A stretch of DNA of 64,000 nt from the NCBI RefSeq assembly GCF_003315295.1, contig NZ_QNRI01000008.1, positions 84,825 through 148,824 on the forward strand, read 5' to 3'. This document shows positions 32,603 through 42,171 of the stretch, piece by piece. The notes beneath the pieces are model-generated. The model was given only the letters and a program-made list of their open reading frames with translations. It did not search any database and was not told where the DNA came from. Positions within the stretch are counted from its first letter, which is position 1, and each line of letters opens with the position of its first letter. Position numbers and translations under genes: made by a program. The stretch comes from Paraliobacillus ryukyuensis (GTDB taxonomy: Bacteria > Bacillota > Bacilli > Bacillales > Amphibacillaceae).

Positions 32603-33670
32603 ATGGCTAATTATCAAACAAAACACATTAATAATTTTTCACAAAAAGAGCTAGAAGCGTTAGGTGAAAATCGTCAATTGTTAGATGTACGTGAAGAATC
32701 AGAGTACGAGTTAGGGCACATTAACCATGCGCAGAATTTCCCTTTATCAACGATAGAAACGTTATATCCGAAAGAAGATATAACGTACTATGTACATTGT
32801 AAATCAGGGAAGCGCAGTCAGCAGGCAAGCGAATTTTTAGCAAGTAAAGGCTTGTCGATTGTTAATCTTGATGGTGGTTATACCGCTTACGCTGAAAAGA
32901 ACATTTCTTTTTCAGATGAGCAAACAGATATCCGCATGCAAGAAGATCGTAAAGTGATTAATTATAGTGGAATGCAATGTCCTGGACCGATCGTTAATTT
33001 AAATATGGAAGTGCAGCAATTAGAGATAGGAAAACAAATTGAAGTAAAGGTTACTGACTTTGGTTTTTATAGTGATGTAAAAAGCTGGGCTGCGCAAACA
33101 GGACATGCGATTGTTGATTTAGAGCAAAACTCTGATCATGTCAAAGCGATTGTTCAAAAACAGCCACAAGATAAGAATGGGATGAAAGTTACTGAATCAG
33201 CGAACGGTACAACGATAGTATTATTCAGTGGTGAATTGGATAAAGCAATTGCCGCTTTAATCATTGCAAATGGTGCTCGAGCTGCTGGTAGAGAGGTAAG
33301 TATTTTCTTTACGTTCTGGGGGCTAAATGCCTTAAAACAAAATAAAAAGGTAAAAGTGAAAAAACGTGGCATGGAGAAGTTATTTGACCTATTCCTGCCA
33401 AGTACACCTGTCAACATGCCAATTTCAAAAATGAATATGTTTGGCTTAGGAAATTTGATGATGCGTTTTATTATGAAAAAGAAAAATGTAGATATGTTAC
33501 CGTCATTATTGGAACAGGCGATAAAACAAGATATTCGTTTAATGGCTTGTACAATGAGTATGGATGTCATGGGAATTAAAAAAGAAGAATTACGAAAAGA
33601 AGCAGAGTTTGTTGGCGTTGGAACTTATATCGGTGAAACGCAAAAAGCTGCGCATAATTTATTTATTTAA
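32603..33670 (+). CDS. cstA: CstA-like sulfurtransferase (rhodanese-TusA-DsrE fusion)
   Basis: 355 aa, start behind AAGGAGG. Three domains: rhodanese at about 1-100 with catalytic Cys66 in YVHCKSGKRS; TusA/SirA at about 115-190 with Cys in GMQCPGPIVNLNME; DsrE2-like at about 205-355 with Cys in RLMACTMSMDVMGI. Architecture and length equal S. aureus CstA (about 354 aa), which takes persulfide sulfur from low-molecular-weight thiols and passes it between its Cys. It is followed after 28 bases by cstB. The regulator cstR and sqr are not in this window. Confidence 0.9.
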   Translation: MANYQTKHINNFSQKELEALGENRQLLDVREESEYELGHINHAQNFPLSTIETLYPKEDITYYVHCKSGKRSQQASEFLASKGLSIVNLDGGYTAYAEKNISFSDEQTDIRMQEDRKVINYSGMQCPGPIVNLNMEVQQLEIGKQIEVKVTDFGFYSDVKSWAAQTGHAIVDLEQNSDHVKAIVQKQPQDKNGMKVTESANGTTIVLFSGELDKAIAALIIANGARAAGREVSIFFTFWGLNALKQNKKVKVKKRGMEKLFDLFLPSTPVNMPISKMNMFGLGNLMMRFIMKKKNVDMLPSLLEQAIKQDIRLMACTMSMDVMGIKKEELRKEAEFVGVGTYIGETQKAAHNLFI

Positions 33671-33698
33671 AACATGTTAACGTAAGGGAGGAATCGGA

Positions 33699-35030
33699 AT
33701 GTTTTTTAAACAGTTCTATGACCAACACTTATCACAAAGTTCTTATTTAATCGGATGTCAGCGTACTGGAGAAGCGATTGTTATTGACCCAAAAAGAGAT
33801 GTTCGACCATATATAGAAGTAGCGGAGGCGGAAGGGTTACGCATTACACATGCTGCCGAGACGCATATTCATGCGGATTATGCTTCTGGAATTCGTGATA
33901 TTGCCGAGCAACTACATGCGACCATCTATGTATCTGGTGAGGGAGATGAATCGTTAGGATATCGCAATATGCCAGAGCAGACTATATTTGTCTATGATAA
34001 AGATGAAATCTATGTCGGTAATGTTAAGTTAGAGGTTCTACACACTCCGGGCCATACCCCAGAAAGTATTAGCTTTCTTCTAACAGATATAGGTGGCGGT
34101 TCATCTGTGCCGATGGGGCTATTCTCTGGTGATTTCTTATTTGTCGGAGATGTTGGTCGTCCAGATCTACTTGAAAAAGCTGTCCAAATCAGTGGTTCAA
34201 CTGAAGTTGGTGCGAAACAAATGTATCAATCGTTAGAGAAGATAACGTCTTTACCAGATTATATTCAAATATGGCCAGGTCATGGCGCAGGAAGCCCCTG
34301 TGGTAAATCGCTAGGAGCTGTTCCAATGTCAACGTTAGGCTACGAAAAAGCAAACAACTGGGCTTTTCAAGCGATGGATGAAGCGACATTTGTTGAAGAG
34401 CTGACAACCAATCAACCAGCTCCGCCACATCACTTTGCGCAAATGAAAAAAATTAATCAATATGGCAATCAACCATTTAGCCCTTATGTTGTGTATCCAT
34501 CACAAGATGTATCATTACAAACGTTTGATGTTCGAACACGTAGTGCGTATCATGGTGGGCATCAAAAAGGTGCTATCAATATTCCATTTGACAAGAATTT
34601 CATTAATCAAGTTGGCTGGTATTTAGATTATGACCAACCGATTAATATTGTTGGTGATGACAAGACCGTTCAAGACGTGGCTTATGTTTTACAATTAATT
34701 GGCTATGACTTGGTTCATGGATATGTGGCACCAGGTGATGAAGTGGTTACGCAACATGTTCATAGTGAAGACATTACTGGAAATGAAAAAAATGTTCTAG
34801 ATGTACGTAATGATGAAGAATGGGATGGAGGACATTTACAGCAAGCCGTCCATATTCCACATGGAAAGTTATTGGAGCAGGATATTCCATTTGAAAAAAA
34901 TGAACCTTTATATGTGCATTGTCAATCCGGAGTAAGAAGTTCCATTGCAGTTGGTATCTTAGAGCAAAAAGGATTTACTAATGTTATCAATATAAAAGAG
35001 GGGTATAAAGATATTCGTAGCAATATCTAA
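33699..35030 (+). CDS. cstB: CstB-like persulfide dioxygenase-sulfurtransferase
   Basis: 443 aa. Metallo-beta-lactamase dioxygenase domain at about 1-240 (AETHIHADYASG, HTPGHTPES, SGDFLFVGDVGRPD, WPGHGAGSPCG), a rhodanese-like domain lacking Cys at about 265-350 (QTFDVRTRSAYHGGH) and a C-terminal rhodanese with Cys in YVHCQSGVRSS. Length and order match S. aureus CstB (444 aa), a non-heme iron enzyme that converts persulfides to thiosulfate. With CstA it detoxifies hydrogen sulfide-derived reactive sulfur. Confidence 0.92.
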   Translation: MFFKQFYDQHLSQSSYLIGCQRTGEAIVIDPKRDVRPYIEVAEAEGLRITHAAETHIHADYASGIRDIAEQLHATIYVSGEGDESLGYRNMPEQTIFVYDKDEIYVGNVKLEVLHTPGHTPESISFLLTDIGGGSSVPMGLFSGDFLFVGDVGRPDLLEKAVQISGSTEVGAKQMYQSLEKITSLPDYIQIWPGHGAGSPCGKSLGAVPMSTLGYEKANNWAFQAMDEATFVEELTTNQPAPPHHFAQMKKINQYGNQPFSPYVVYPSQDVSLQTFDVRTRSAYHGGHQKGAINIPFDKNFINQVGWYLDYDQPINIVGDDKTVQDVAYVLQLIGYDLVHGYVAPGDEVVTQHVHSEDITGNEKNVLDVRNDEEWDGGHLQQAVHIPHGKLLEQDIPFEKNEPLYVHCQSGVRSSIAVGILEQKGFTNVINIKEGYKDIRSNI

Positions 35031-35055
35031 TAATACTACTCTACTAATTGATTGA

Positions 35056-35090
35056 AACAACCACACTGAGAATTAGTGTGGTTGTTTTCC
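35056..35090 (+). terminator. Terminator of the cst operon
   Basis: AACAACCACACT / AGTGTGGTTGTT stem followed by TTCCT, 26 bases after cstB. Confidence 0.85.
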
Positions 35091-35146
35091 TATTTAGTAA
35101 ACGTGGATATCCTGTCTGTCGTTTTATCGCATAAAATACAGTTCCA

Positions 35147-35611
35147 GCCAGAAGAAATTTGTGCGATAAATGGATATATGGTAAAAAACGCGGTCCCAGC
35201 GAGAAGAGATTTGTACGATAAATGATATATGGCAAAAAACACATCGCGAGCGAGAAGAGATTTGTGCGATAAGCGGGTATGGCAAAAAACGCAGTCCCAG
35301 CAGAAGAGATTTGTGCGATAAATGGGTATATGGCATAAAACACAGTCCCAGCGAGAAGAGATTTGTGCGATAAACGGATATATGGCATAAAACGTAGCCT
35401 CAGCGAGAAGAGATTTGTATGATAAATGGGTATATGGTATAAAACACAGTCCCAGCGAGAAGAGATTTGTACGATAAATGGGTATATGGCAAAAAACGCA
35501 GTCCTAGCGAGAAGAGATTTATGCGATAAATGGATATATGGTAAAAAACACATCGCCATCGAGAAGAGATTTGTACGATAAATAGATATATGGCAAAAAA
35601 CGCCCCCCAGC
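35147..35611. repeat. Tandem repeat, about nine copies of a ~52-bp unit
   Basis: Units start near 35147 and recur every 50-52 bp up to about 35611. Core pieces are GAGAAGAGATTTGT, CGATAAATGG, TATATGGCAAAAAAC and CAGTCCCAGC. Copies differ by a few substitutions and small deletions; copies 3 and 4 are slightly shorter, the first and last are the most diverged, and a degenerate tenth trails to about 35650. The unit length is not a multiple of three and the frames rotate, so the long minus-strand frames across it are not genes. Confidence 0.92.
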
Positions 35612-35685
35612 CAACGTAGATTTTTTAGATAAACAGTTGTATTTCACAAATGGTGTTAAACAGCAGTAAGAATTTTATCTAATTA

Positions 35686-35722
35686 CAAAAAACAGTCACA
35701 CCATTTCAGTGTGACTGTCAAA
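35686..35722 (-). terminator. Terminator of the nrd-flavodoxin operon
   Basis: ACAGTCACAC / GTGTGACTGT stem; TTTTTTG follows on the minus strand. Confidence 0.85.
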
Positions 35723-35737
35723 AGAATACCTACGCGC

Positions 35738-36178
35738 TTAAGCTGTTACTAATTGTCCCATTAACCGATCGCAGAATTTCTCACAACGTTTACTATCACT
35801 TACTTGAGGGGTTAATTCTACTTTTAAAGTGACTGCTAGATTGGTATGGACGAATAACATATCGCGGAATAAGTTCACTGCACCGCAGTAATAAGGGTAA
35901 AAGCTATCACCAGTTCCAAACACACCAGTTGTGACATGTTTCATGTCCATTTCTTCAAAAGCAGTGAATAAGTCTTCCATCTCCATTGGGAGGTCCCCGT
36001 TATCCCAAGTATATGTCCCGATTGCAATCACATCATAAGAAGGAAGCATATCATAATCTAAATCATCTACCGGAATAAAATCTACCTCAATTCCTTTACT
36101 GATCATGCCTTGATAGATTTCTTCGGCTAAAGCTTCTGTATTACCAGTAATAGAAGTATAGATAATAGCAGCTTTCAT
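35738..36178 (-). CDS. Flavodoxin
   Basis: 146 aa. FMN phosphate loop TSITGNTE at the N-terminus, isoalloxazine-binding segments GTYTWDNGDLP and GTGDSFYPYYCG. Electron carrier replacing ferredoxin. It starts 15 bases after the ribonucleotide reductase beta gene and ends the operon; in class Ib systems the flavodoxin-like NrdI activates the manganese-tyrosyl cofactor, so this protein may supply reducing equivalents to the reductase. It is a standard flavodoxin rather than a typical NrdI. Confidence 0.88.
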   Translation of the reverse strand: MKAAIIYTSITGNTEALAEEIYQGMISKGIEVDFIPVDDLDYDMLPSYDVIAIGTYTWDNGDLPMEMEDLFTAFEEMDMKHVTTGVFGTGDSFYPYYCGAVNLFRDMLFVHTNLAVTLKVELTPQVSDSKRCEKFCDRLMGQLVTA

Positions 36179-36193
36179 CTTGCATCCGCTCCT

Positions 36194-37243
36194 TTATAAT
36201 TCATCAAAACCGTTAGAAGAAGAAACTTTTGTATACGTACGAGATTTTTGCTCAAAGAAGTCTGATTTTGTTTCATTCAACATTTCATCACTGAATACAT
36301 GAATCCAAGCCATTGGATTCTCACGTTCTTCATAATAATTATCTAAACCGATTTGACGTAGACGTTTGTTAGCTAAATATTCAACATAACCATGGAATTC
36401 TTCTAAATCGATTCCATCAATGTCTTTTAAGATATAGTTTGCCCATTCTTTTTCATTTTGCACAGCTTTATCAATCGTTGTGTATACAAATTGAATATTT
36501 TCCTCTGTATTTAATTCAGGATTTTCAGTAAGTAAAATACGGATGAATTGTGAAATAAAGTAAGCATGTTGCATTTCATCGCGTTGAATATAGCTAATCA
36601 TGGTGCTAGTTTTTAACATTTTTTGTTGACGAGCTAAATGATAGAAAAAGGCAAAACCAGCATAGAAATAAATACCTTCCAAGTTGATTGAATTAATTGC
36701 TAATTCAAACAAGCGTTGTGGCGTTGGTTTTTCGCGAAATGCATCATAGCTATCCAGAATTAACTGATTTCGTTTTCGTACAATTGGATCATCTTTTGCT
36801 TGATCAAACCGCTCGTTCTGTTCGCGAAGTGGTACAAGCGAGCTAAGGATATACGAATAAGATTCATTATGCACGGCTTCTTGTTGGGAAATAACTGCAA
36901 AAATAGCTTTGAAACTAGAGTCTGTCACATAATCCATCACATGTGACATGGTTGGTGTTTGCAGGCTATCAAGTGAAGCGAGTTGTGTGTTAATACGTAA
37001 GAACACGTCTTTTTCTATTTCAGTTAAATAATCCCATTGTTTGATATCATCTTGCATGTTGATTTCTTGTGCTTTCCAGAAATTCGAAAGTAGTGTTTGA
37101 TACAAATCATACATTTGTGGATAAGCGATATCGTTCCAGTTCAGTAAACCAGATGATTTTCCATTAATGAGGCCGGTAGATTTATTTGGATAAGTTGGAT
37201 TAAGTAATTTAATTTTTGTTAGTGGTTGATCAGGTTGTACCAT
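36194..37243 (-). CDS. nrdB: Class I ribonucleoside-diphosphate reductase, beta subunit
   Basis: 349 aa. Diiron/dimanganese ligand motifs QQEAVHNESYSYIL, EGIYFYAGFAFFYH and RDEMQHAYFISQ are present. The subunit carries the radical-generating metal site for deoxyribonucleotide synthesis. The C-terminal tail that docks to the alpha subunit is present (KVSSSNGFDEL). It lies 95 bases downstream of the alpha gene, with a small inverted repeat GGAGCTGTC/GACAACTCC between them. Confidence 0.9.
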   Translation of the reverse strand: MVQPDQPLTKIKLLNPTYPNKSTGLINGKSSGLLNWNDIAYPQMYDLYQTLLSNFWKAQEINMQDDIKQWDYLTEIEKDVFLRINTQLASLDSLQTPTMSHVMDYVTDSSFKAIFAVISQQEAVHNESYSYILSSLVPLREQNERFDQAKDDPIVRKRNQLILDSYDAFREKPTPQRLFELAINSINLEGIYFYAGFAFFYHLARQQKMLKTSTMISYIQRDEMQHAYFISQFIRILLTENPELNTEENIQFVYTTIDKAVQNEKEWANYILKDIDGIDLEEFHGYVEYLANKRLRQIGLDNYYEERENPMAWIHVFSDEMLNETKSDFFEQKSRTYTKVSSSNGFDEL

Positions 37244-37338
37244 AATCGATTCCTCCTTGCGAAAATAAGGATAGGAGCTGTCAACAACGACAACTCCATA
37301 TCTGTACTAGGTTTAATCATAAAAGGATAGAAATACTA

Positions 37339-39627
37339 TTAGCTATGACAAGCTTCACACTCATCAATTTCTGTTTGGGAAGTGCTTCGTACATAATACG
37401 TTGTTTTCAATCCGTTTTCCCAGGCAGCTAGATGTAAGTTTAATAACTCGCGTGCTTTAATATCATGACGTACATAAAGGTTAAAGCTAATTCCTTGATC
37501 GACATGGCGTTGTCTTGCTGCGTTTTGTTTAATACTCCATGTTTGATCTAATTCGTGACGGGCACGACGATAATAATTGTATGTTACATGATCTAAATCA
37601 GGAGCAGTTACTTTGAATTTAAAGTTTTTCTTTTCCTCAGCAAATTCAACAGCATATAATGGATCAATTCCATCGGTTGATCCACCAATTTTAGCAGTAG
37701 AAGAGTTTGGAGCTACTGCCATGAGCCAGCCATTACGAAGACCGTTCGTTGCGACTTTCTCTTTTAGATCATTCCATCGTTCACTATCATAGCTTCGACG
37801 TTCGAAATAGCGGCCAGTTTCCCATTCAGAACCAGCAAATGCGCTATACGAACCTTTTTCTTTAGCAAGTTCCATGGAAGCCTGAATCGTATAGTAAGCA
37901 ATATCTTCATACACTTTATCTGCGTAAGCTACTGCTTCATCAGATTCCCAATGAATGTGCTCTAATGCAAGCAGGTGATGCCAACCAAAAGTTCCTAATC
38001 CAACTGCACGATATTTTTTATTAGTTACTTGTGCTTGTCCAACGCTAATCGTGTTCAAATCAATTACGTTATCAAGCATACGTACTTGAATACGGATAAG
38101 ACGTTCTAAAACATCTCCTCGTACGGCATTTGGTAGGTTAACAGAAGAAAGATTACATACAACAAACTCACCTGGTTTACGGACAATAACGATGTTACCT
38201 TCTTCATCTTCATATTCTCGAACAATTTGTGTAGTAGACATGTTTTGAGCGATTTCTGTACAAAGATTACTGCAATAAATAGATGTTCTACCTTCGCCAC
38301 GACCATGTTTATTTGGATTTTGACGATTCACTTCATCACGGTAGAACATATAAGGTGTACCTGTTTCTAACTGGGCAACCATGATACGAGCCATTATGTC
38401 CATGGCGCGGTATGTTTTTCTAGGTAGTAATGGATGATTCACAGCTTCGTGATATTTTTCAGTGAAGTACTTCTTATCTGTTTCATCATAAAAATCTTCC
38501 AAGCCTAGCGCATTTCCATTCTCATCTTTCCAACCCATGATTTGTTTAACTTGATGTGGACAGAAGGTATGCCATTCTCCGATACTTTTTCCATCTTCAT
38601 CTGTTACAGATAATTGTTCCATAAATAAGTTAGGAATAGAAACACCAGTGAAAATATCATGCGCTTTTCGTCGTTCATCACCGTTATTTGTTTTTAAGTC
38701 TAAGAAGCCATTCATAATATCTTTATGGAAGACATCCAAGTAAATAGCTACAGCACCTTGACGTTGACCTAATTGATCCACACTGACCGCTGTATCATTT
38801 AATAAGCGAATCCAAGGAACAACACCTGACGAGTTTCCTTTGAATTTCTTAATATCAGAACCTAGTGCACGAACTTTTCCATAATAAACACCAATTCCAC
38901 CGCCATCTTTACTCAATCTAGCAATATCCCAGTTGTTAAGGTAGATTCCATCTAATGAATCATCAACTGTATCGATGAAGCAAGAGGATAGTTGGCCATA
39001 GCTTTTACCTGCATTTGCAAGTGTTGGTGTGGCCACAGTCATATAAAGGTTGCTTAAAGCCCAATAAGCTTCTTTTATTAAGTCGACTCGTTTTTCTGGA
39101 GCTTCATTTTGCATTAGCGTCATCGCAATGATCATGAACCGTTCTTGTGGAAGTTCATAGATATTACGGTTATGGTCACGTGCAATGTAACGATCTACTA
39201 GCAAGAACAGACCGATATAATTAAATAGTTCGTCACGTTCAGGAGAGATTTCTTCTTGTAGGCTATCAATTTCAGCTTTGCTGTAGGTATCAAGAAGAGC
39301 AGTTGAATAAATGCCTGTTTCTGTAAGTGTAGTAATCAAATCAAAAAGACTACCATATTTTTGTTTTGGATCATAATTTCGATTTCTAGCAGCTTCATGA
39401 TAGATTTGCTCTAAATAGAAGTTAGCAGCGACAAATGTCCAGTTTGGTTGATCCATTGAAATGCGGTTAAGCGCATAGAATAAAGCTTCTTGGCTTGGAT
39501 CTTTCGAAGTAGTTGCTATATTTTTGATTTGTTCTTCAAGCGCTGTTGTATCCATATTATACTTTGAAGAAAGGTTGGTAAGTTGATCCAACACGCGTTG
39601 CATGTCGTCTGTCATTGCAATTGTCAT
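37339..39627 (-). CDS. nrdA: Class I ribonucleoside-diphosphate reductase, alpha subunit
   Basis: 762 aa from ATG 39627 behind GGAGGATTATCA; the frame extends further upstream without a ribosome site and would cross the operator region. The ten-stranded barrel is recognisable by ATPTLANAG, QLSSCFIDTVDDS (redox Cys), YCSNLCTEIAQN (active-site Cys and Glu) and MAVAPNSSTAKIGGSTDGI. The C-terminal CEACHS is the swinging dithiol. No ATP-cone signature was seen at the N-terminus, so dATP feedback by that domain may be absent. Operon alpha - beta - flavodoxin. Confidence 0.92.
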   Translation of the reverse strand: MTIAMTDDMQRVLDQLTNLSSKYNMDTTALEEQIKNIATTSKDPSQEALFYALNRISMDQPNWTFVAANFYLEQIYHEAARNRNYDPKQKYGSLFDLITTLTETGIYSTALLDTYSKAEIDSLQEEISPERDELFNYIGLFLLVDRYIARDHNRNIYELPQERFMIIAMTLMQNEAPEKRVDLIKEAYWALSNLYMTVATPTLANAGKSYGQLSSCFIDTVDDSLDGIYLNNWDIARLSKDGGGIGVYYGKVRALGSDIKKFKGNSSGVVPWIRLLNDTAVSVDQLGQRQGAVAIYLDVFHKDIMNGFLDLKTNNGDERRKAHDIFTGVSIPNLFMEQLSVTDEDGKSIGEWHTFCPHQVKQIMGWKDENGNALGLEDFYDETDKKYFTEKYHEAVNHPLLPRKTYRAMDIMARIMVAQLETGTPYMFYRDEVNRQNPNKHGRGEGRTSIYCSNLCTEIAQNMSTTQIVREYEDEEGNIVIVRKPGEFVVCNLSSVNLPNAVRGDVLERLIRIQVRMLDNVIDLNTISVGQAQVTNKKYRAVGLGTFGWHHLLALEHIHWESDEAVAYADKVYEDIAYYTIQASMELAKEKGSYSAFAGSEWETGRYFERRSYDSERWNDLKEKVATNGLRNGWLMAVAPNSSTAKIGGSTDGIDPLYAVEFAEEKKNFKFKVTAPDLDHVTYNYYRRARHELDQTWSIKQNAARQRHVDQGISFNLYVRHDIKARELLNLHLAAWENGLKTTYYVRSTSQTEIDECEACHS

Positions 39628-39718
39628 TGATAATCCTCCATTACAGTAAAAATTATGTATCTTTCTAGTCAAGAACTTGAGCATTTCAACTTCTAAAGAT
39701 GCAAATATACAATAAAAA

Positions 39719-39766
39719 ATACAATATATAGACATATATCCGTTCGAAATGTCTATATATTGTATA
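39719..39766 (-). promoter_or_regulatory. NrdR-like box pair upstream of nrdA
   Basis: ACAATATATAGACA (39721-39734) and its exact reverse complement TGTCTATATATTGT (39750-39763) are 29 bp apart centre to centre. Size, AT-rich core and spacing resemble paired NrdR boxes of Firmicutes nrd promoters. Confidence 0.65.
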
Positions 39767-39970
39767 GTAACTCAAAATTTAAAATTAATCAATTAATATA
39801 ACTATAATTTTTAGATTAAAAAGTGCAGTTATTATTATACGCAACTTCGGATAGAAATTGGATAGGTAATATATCCTATATATTTACCCTCCGACAAAAT
39901 TCATTCATTTCTATTGTAAAATATGCTCATTTATTGTGCTATTTTGTAATAAAATAGACTAAATTATTCA

Positions 39971-39999
39971 TTGATTAATTAGTAATTTTTAACTATAAT
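39971..39999 (+). promoter_or_regulatory. Promoter of the c-di-GMP riboswitch transcript
   Basis: TTGATT (39971-39976), 17 bases, perfect TATAAT (39994-39999), about 35 bases before the aptamer. Confidence 0.75.
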
Positions 40000-40029
40000 A
40001 AAAAGGTGTAAAATATACGGAAAATTCTT

Positions 40030-40180
40030 AAGTTTAAAGGCAAACTTATTGAGAAATAAGGACGCAAAGCTACGGGTCTATGTCACTGACAAAGATAGCC
40101 GGGTTACCAAAACATACGTTAATCGTTTTCTACGATATAACATTGATGCGTTCACCAAATCTAGCGGGTGAATTTTTTTT
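40030..40180 (+). ncRNA. c-di-GMP-I (GEMM-I) riboswitch with terminator platform
   Basis: Aptamer core at about 40033-40113: AAAGGCAAAC, a P2 stem CTTATT-GAGA-AATAAG capped by a GNRA tetraloop, GGACGCAAAGCTACGGG and GATAGCCGGGTTACC. These are the invariant pieces of GEMM-I. The base before CAAAC is G (G20 in Vc2 numbering), which favours c-di-GMP over cGAMP. The expression platform is an intrinsic terminator TTCACC / GGTGAA with eight T (40151-40180), ending 23 bases before the fapA-like start. c-di-GMP presumably shifts the terminator/antiterminator balance. Confidence 0.92.
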
Positions 40181-40203
40181 ATGGTTAGAAAGGAAGAGAA
40201 AAA

Positions 40204-42135
40204 ATGAAGTCAATCGTAGTAGGTGGAAAAGATCAAAAAGCTGCCATAAAAAATGGATTAAAGGAATTAAATGTCAATCATGATCAAGTCGAAATTGAAT
40301 ACATACAAAGAGAGGAAAAAGGTTTTCTTGGAATAGGGAAAAAAGAGGCGAAAATTAGATTAACAGTAAAACAATCAAATGAAACAATACAAAAACCGGT
40401 AAGTGCATGGATAGAAAATGGCCAGGTTTATGCCTACCATATCGAAGACAAACATCCTATGATTGAAATACCCGATGATATTCAAGTGATTAAAAATAAT
40501 GAAATCGTTGATACAACACAAACCACACTTACAGCTGATGATGTAGTAGAGATTAACATTCAGCAAGAAGATCCAGTAGCCACTAAATGGCGTATTGTCT
40601 TGGATAATTATAAGCTAGAAGCGATGTTAGAAATCGATCCTGGTTACCAAATTGTGAAAACGCTTCAAGATAGCCCGCCAAATATGCAGCTAAAGTTAAG
40701 CTATCAAGAAGAGACAATGACCAATAATGATCTCACGTTAGAGCAAGTAATCGAAGCGTTGAAAGAAAAAGCCATTACATTTGGGCTGGATCAAAATGCA
40801 CTCCAAGAAGCACTAGTAGCGAAAGAGCCAGGTCAGTTTCTTGTTGCGAAAGGAATCGCCCCTATTGCTGGGAAGAATGGTTGGATAGAAAAAAAAGTGG
40901 ATACAGAAGTTGCCGATCGTCTAGATGAAAACCAAGATGGGCAAATAAATTATCGTGATTCACATGTAATTCCAACAGTTGAGAAAGGGGATATTATAGG
41001 AACCATTCACCCACCTATACCTGGAAAAAATGGTACTACTGTTACTGGTGAGACTATCGAGGTAGAGCCAGTTTCGCCAATTGAAGTCACAGAAGGTACA
41101 GGTACTGTTATAGTAGGGGATAAGGTTGTTGCGAATGCGAATGGCCGTCCATTAATTGAACAGGTAGGCTTAGCGATTAAAGCGATGGTGGTGCCGCAAT
41201 TTGTTCAAGAGGGAGATGTTACTTTTTCGACAGGAAATATTCACTTCCATGGTGATGTTGATATAAATGGAAGTATTGAAGAAGGAATGTTTATCGAAGC
41301 CGGCGGGGATATTCGAGTTGCTAAATCTGTTTATGAAGCCGAGTTAACGGCATCTAAATCCATTACGATTGAAGGAGCAGTCCATGCTTCCAAAGTCTCT
41401 GCAGGCAAGAATAATATGAGTATATATGAACTTGGTCTTAAGCTAGAAAGAATTATTACTATGATGGACGATTTGTATGCGATGGTGAAACAAATTACAC
41501 AACAAGCGAATGAGCTAGATCGAGGGAAACTAAAACCGATATTATTGAAGTTGGTAGAAAAAAAACATCGACTACTACCTAACCATATAAAAGAATTATC
41601 TAGTGCAATTGCAACAAAGAAAAATGATATTCATGACTCAACTTGGTTTACCAGCGTAGATGAATTGAGTAGATTGTTTATTTCATTAAATGACCAGTCA
41701 ATGACAATAGAACAGTTAGAAAACTTGATGCATACATTAAAAAATCTGCGAGCTAGTAGTCAGTTGGAGGGAAAAGTAGAATCTGTTTTAAGTGTTTCAA
41801 ATGCATTAAATAGTACACTATCTTGTAGTGGAGATATTTCTATAACAGGTAAATCATGTATTAATTCTAAAATTGTAGCTGGTGGCATGTATCGATCAGA
41901 TGGTGTTGTTAGAGGTGGCGAAATTTTTGCTTCTAAAGGAGTCGAACTAGCAGAAGCTGGCGCAATTAGTGAAACAACAACAATTATTGCCGCACCAAAA
42001 AATCAAGTAATTGTAATTAACAAGGTGCATCCAGGTACAGTCATTCAAATCGGTGAATCACAGCATCTCTTTACAGAAGAAAAAAGTCACATTAACGCAC
42101 ATATCACTTCAGAGGGGTATTTACTCTTTCATTAG
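40204..42135 (+). CDS. FapA/DUF342 family polymer-forming protein with Jag_N domain
   Basis: 643 aa, start behind AGAAAGGAAGAG. Residues 1-60 form a Jag_N domain (EYIQREEKGFLGIGKKEAKI). The middle is the FapA (DUF342) region with IPTVEKGDIIGTIHPPIPGK and NIHFHGDVDINGSIEEGMFI, a right-handed beta-helix, followed by a coiled coil (about 415-530) and more beta-helix (CSGDISITGKSCINSKIVAG). FapA proteins are linked to flagellar assembly or cell-surface functions. Control by a c-di-GMP riboswitch and a PilZ gene immediately downstream place it in c-di-GMP-dependent motility/surface behaviour. Confidence 0.88.
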   Translation: MKSIVVGGKDQKAAIKNGLKELNVNHDQVEIEYIQREEKGFLGIGKKEAKIRLTVKQSNETIQKPVSAWIENGQVYAYHIEDKHPMIEIPDDIQVIKNNEIVDTTQTTLTADDVVEINIQQEDPVATKWRIVLDNYKLEAMLEIDPGYQIVKTLQDSPPNMQLKLSYQEETMTNNDLTLEQVIEALKEKAITFGLDQNALQEALVAKEPGQFLVAKGIAPIAGKNGWIEKKVDTEVADRLDENQDGQINYRDSHVIPTVEKGDIIGTIHPPIPGKNGTTVTGETIEVEPVSPIEVTEGTGTVIVGDKVVANANGRPLIEQVGLAIKAMVVPQFVQEGDVTFSTGNIHFHGDVDINGSIEEGMFIEAGGDIRVAKSVYEAELTASKSITIEGAVHASKVSAGKNNMSIYELGLKLERIITMMDDLYAMVKQITQQANELDRGKLKPILLKLVEKKHRLLPNHIKELSSAIATKKNDIHDSTWFTSVDELSRLFISLNDQSMTIEQLENLMHTLKNLRASSQLEGKVESVLSVSNALNSTLSCSGDISITGKSCINSKIVAGGMYRSDGVVRGGEIFASKGVELAEAGAISETTTIIAAPKNQVIVINKVHPGTVIQIGESQHLFTEEKSHINAHITSEGYLLFH

Positions 42136-42171
42136 TGAGTACATAGCTAATCATCTAATAGCAAAAAAATA

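Noticed and set aside
35044..35559. A 171-aa minus-strand open frame and a 70-aa frame across the tandem repeat
   Set aside because: They simply read the ~52-bp repeat, whose length is not a multiple of three, start without a ribosome site and enter the cst terminator.
40080..40283. A 67-aa frame starting in the riboswitch
   Set aside because: It overlaps the aptamer, the terminator and the fapA-like start in another frame and has no ribosome site.
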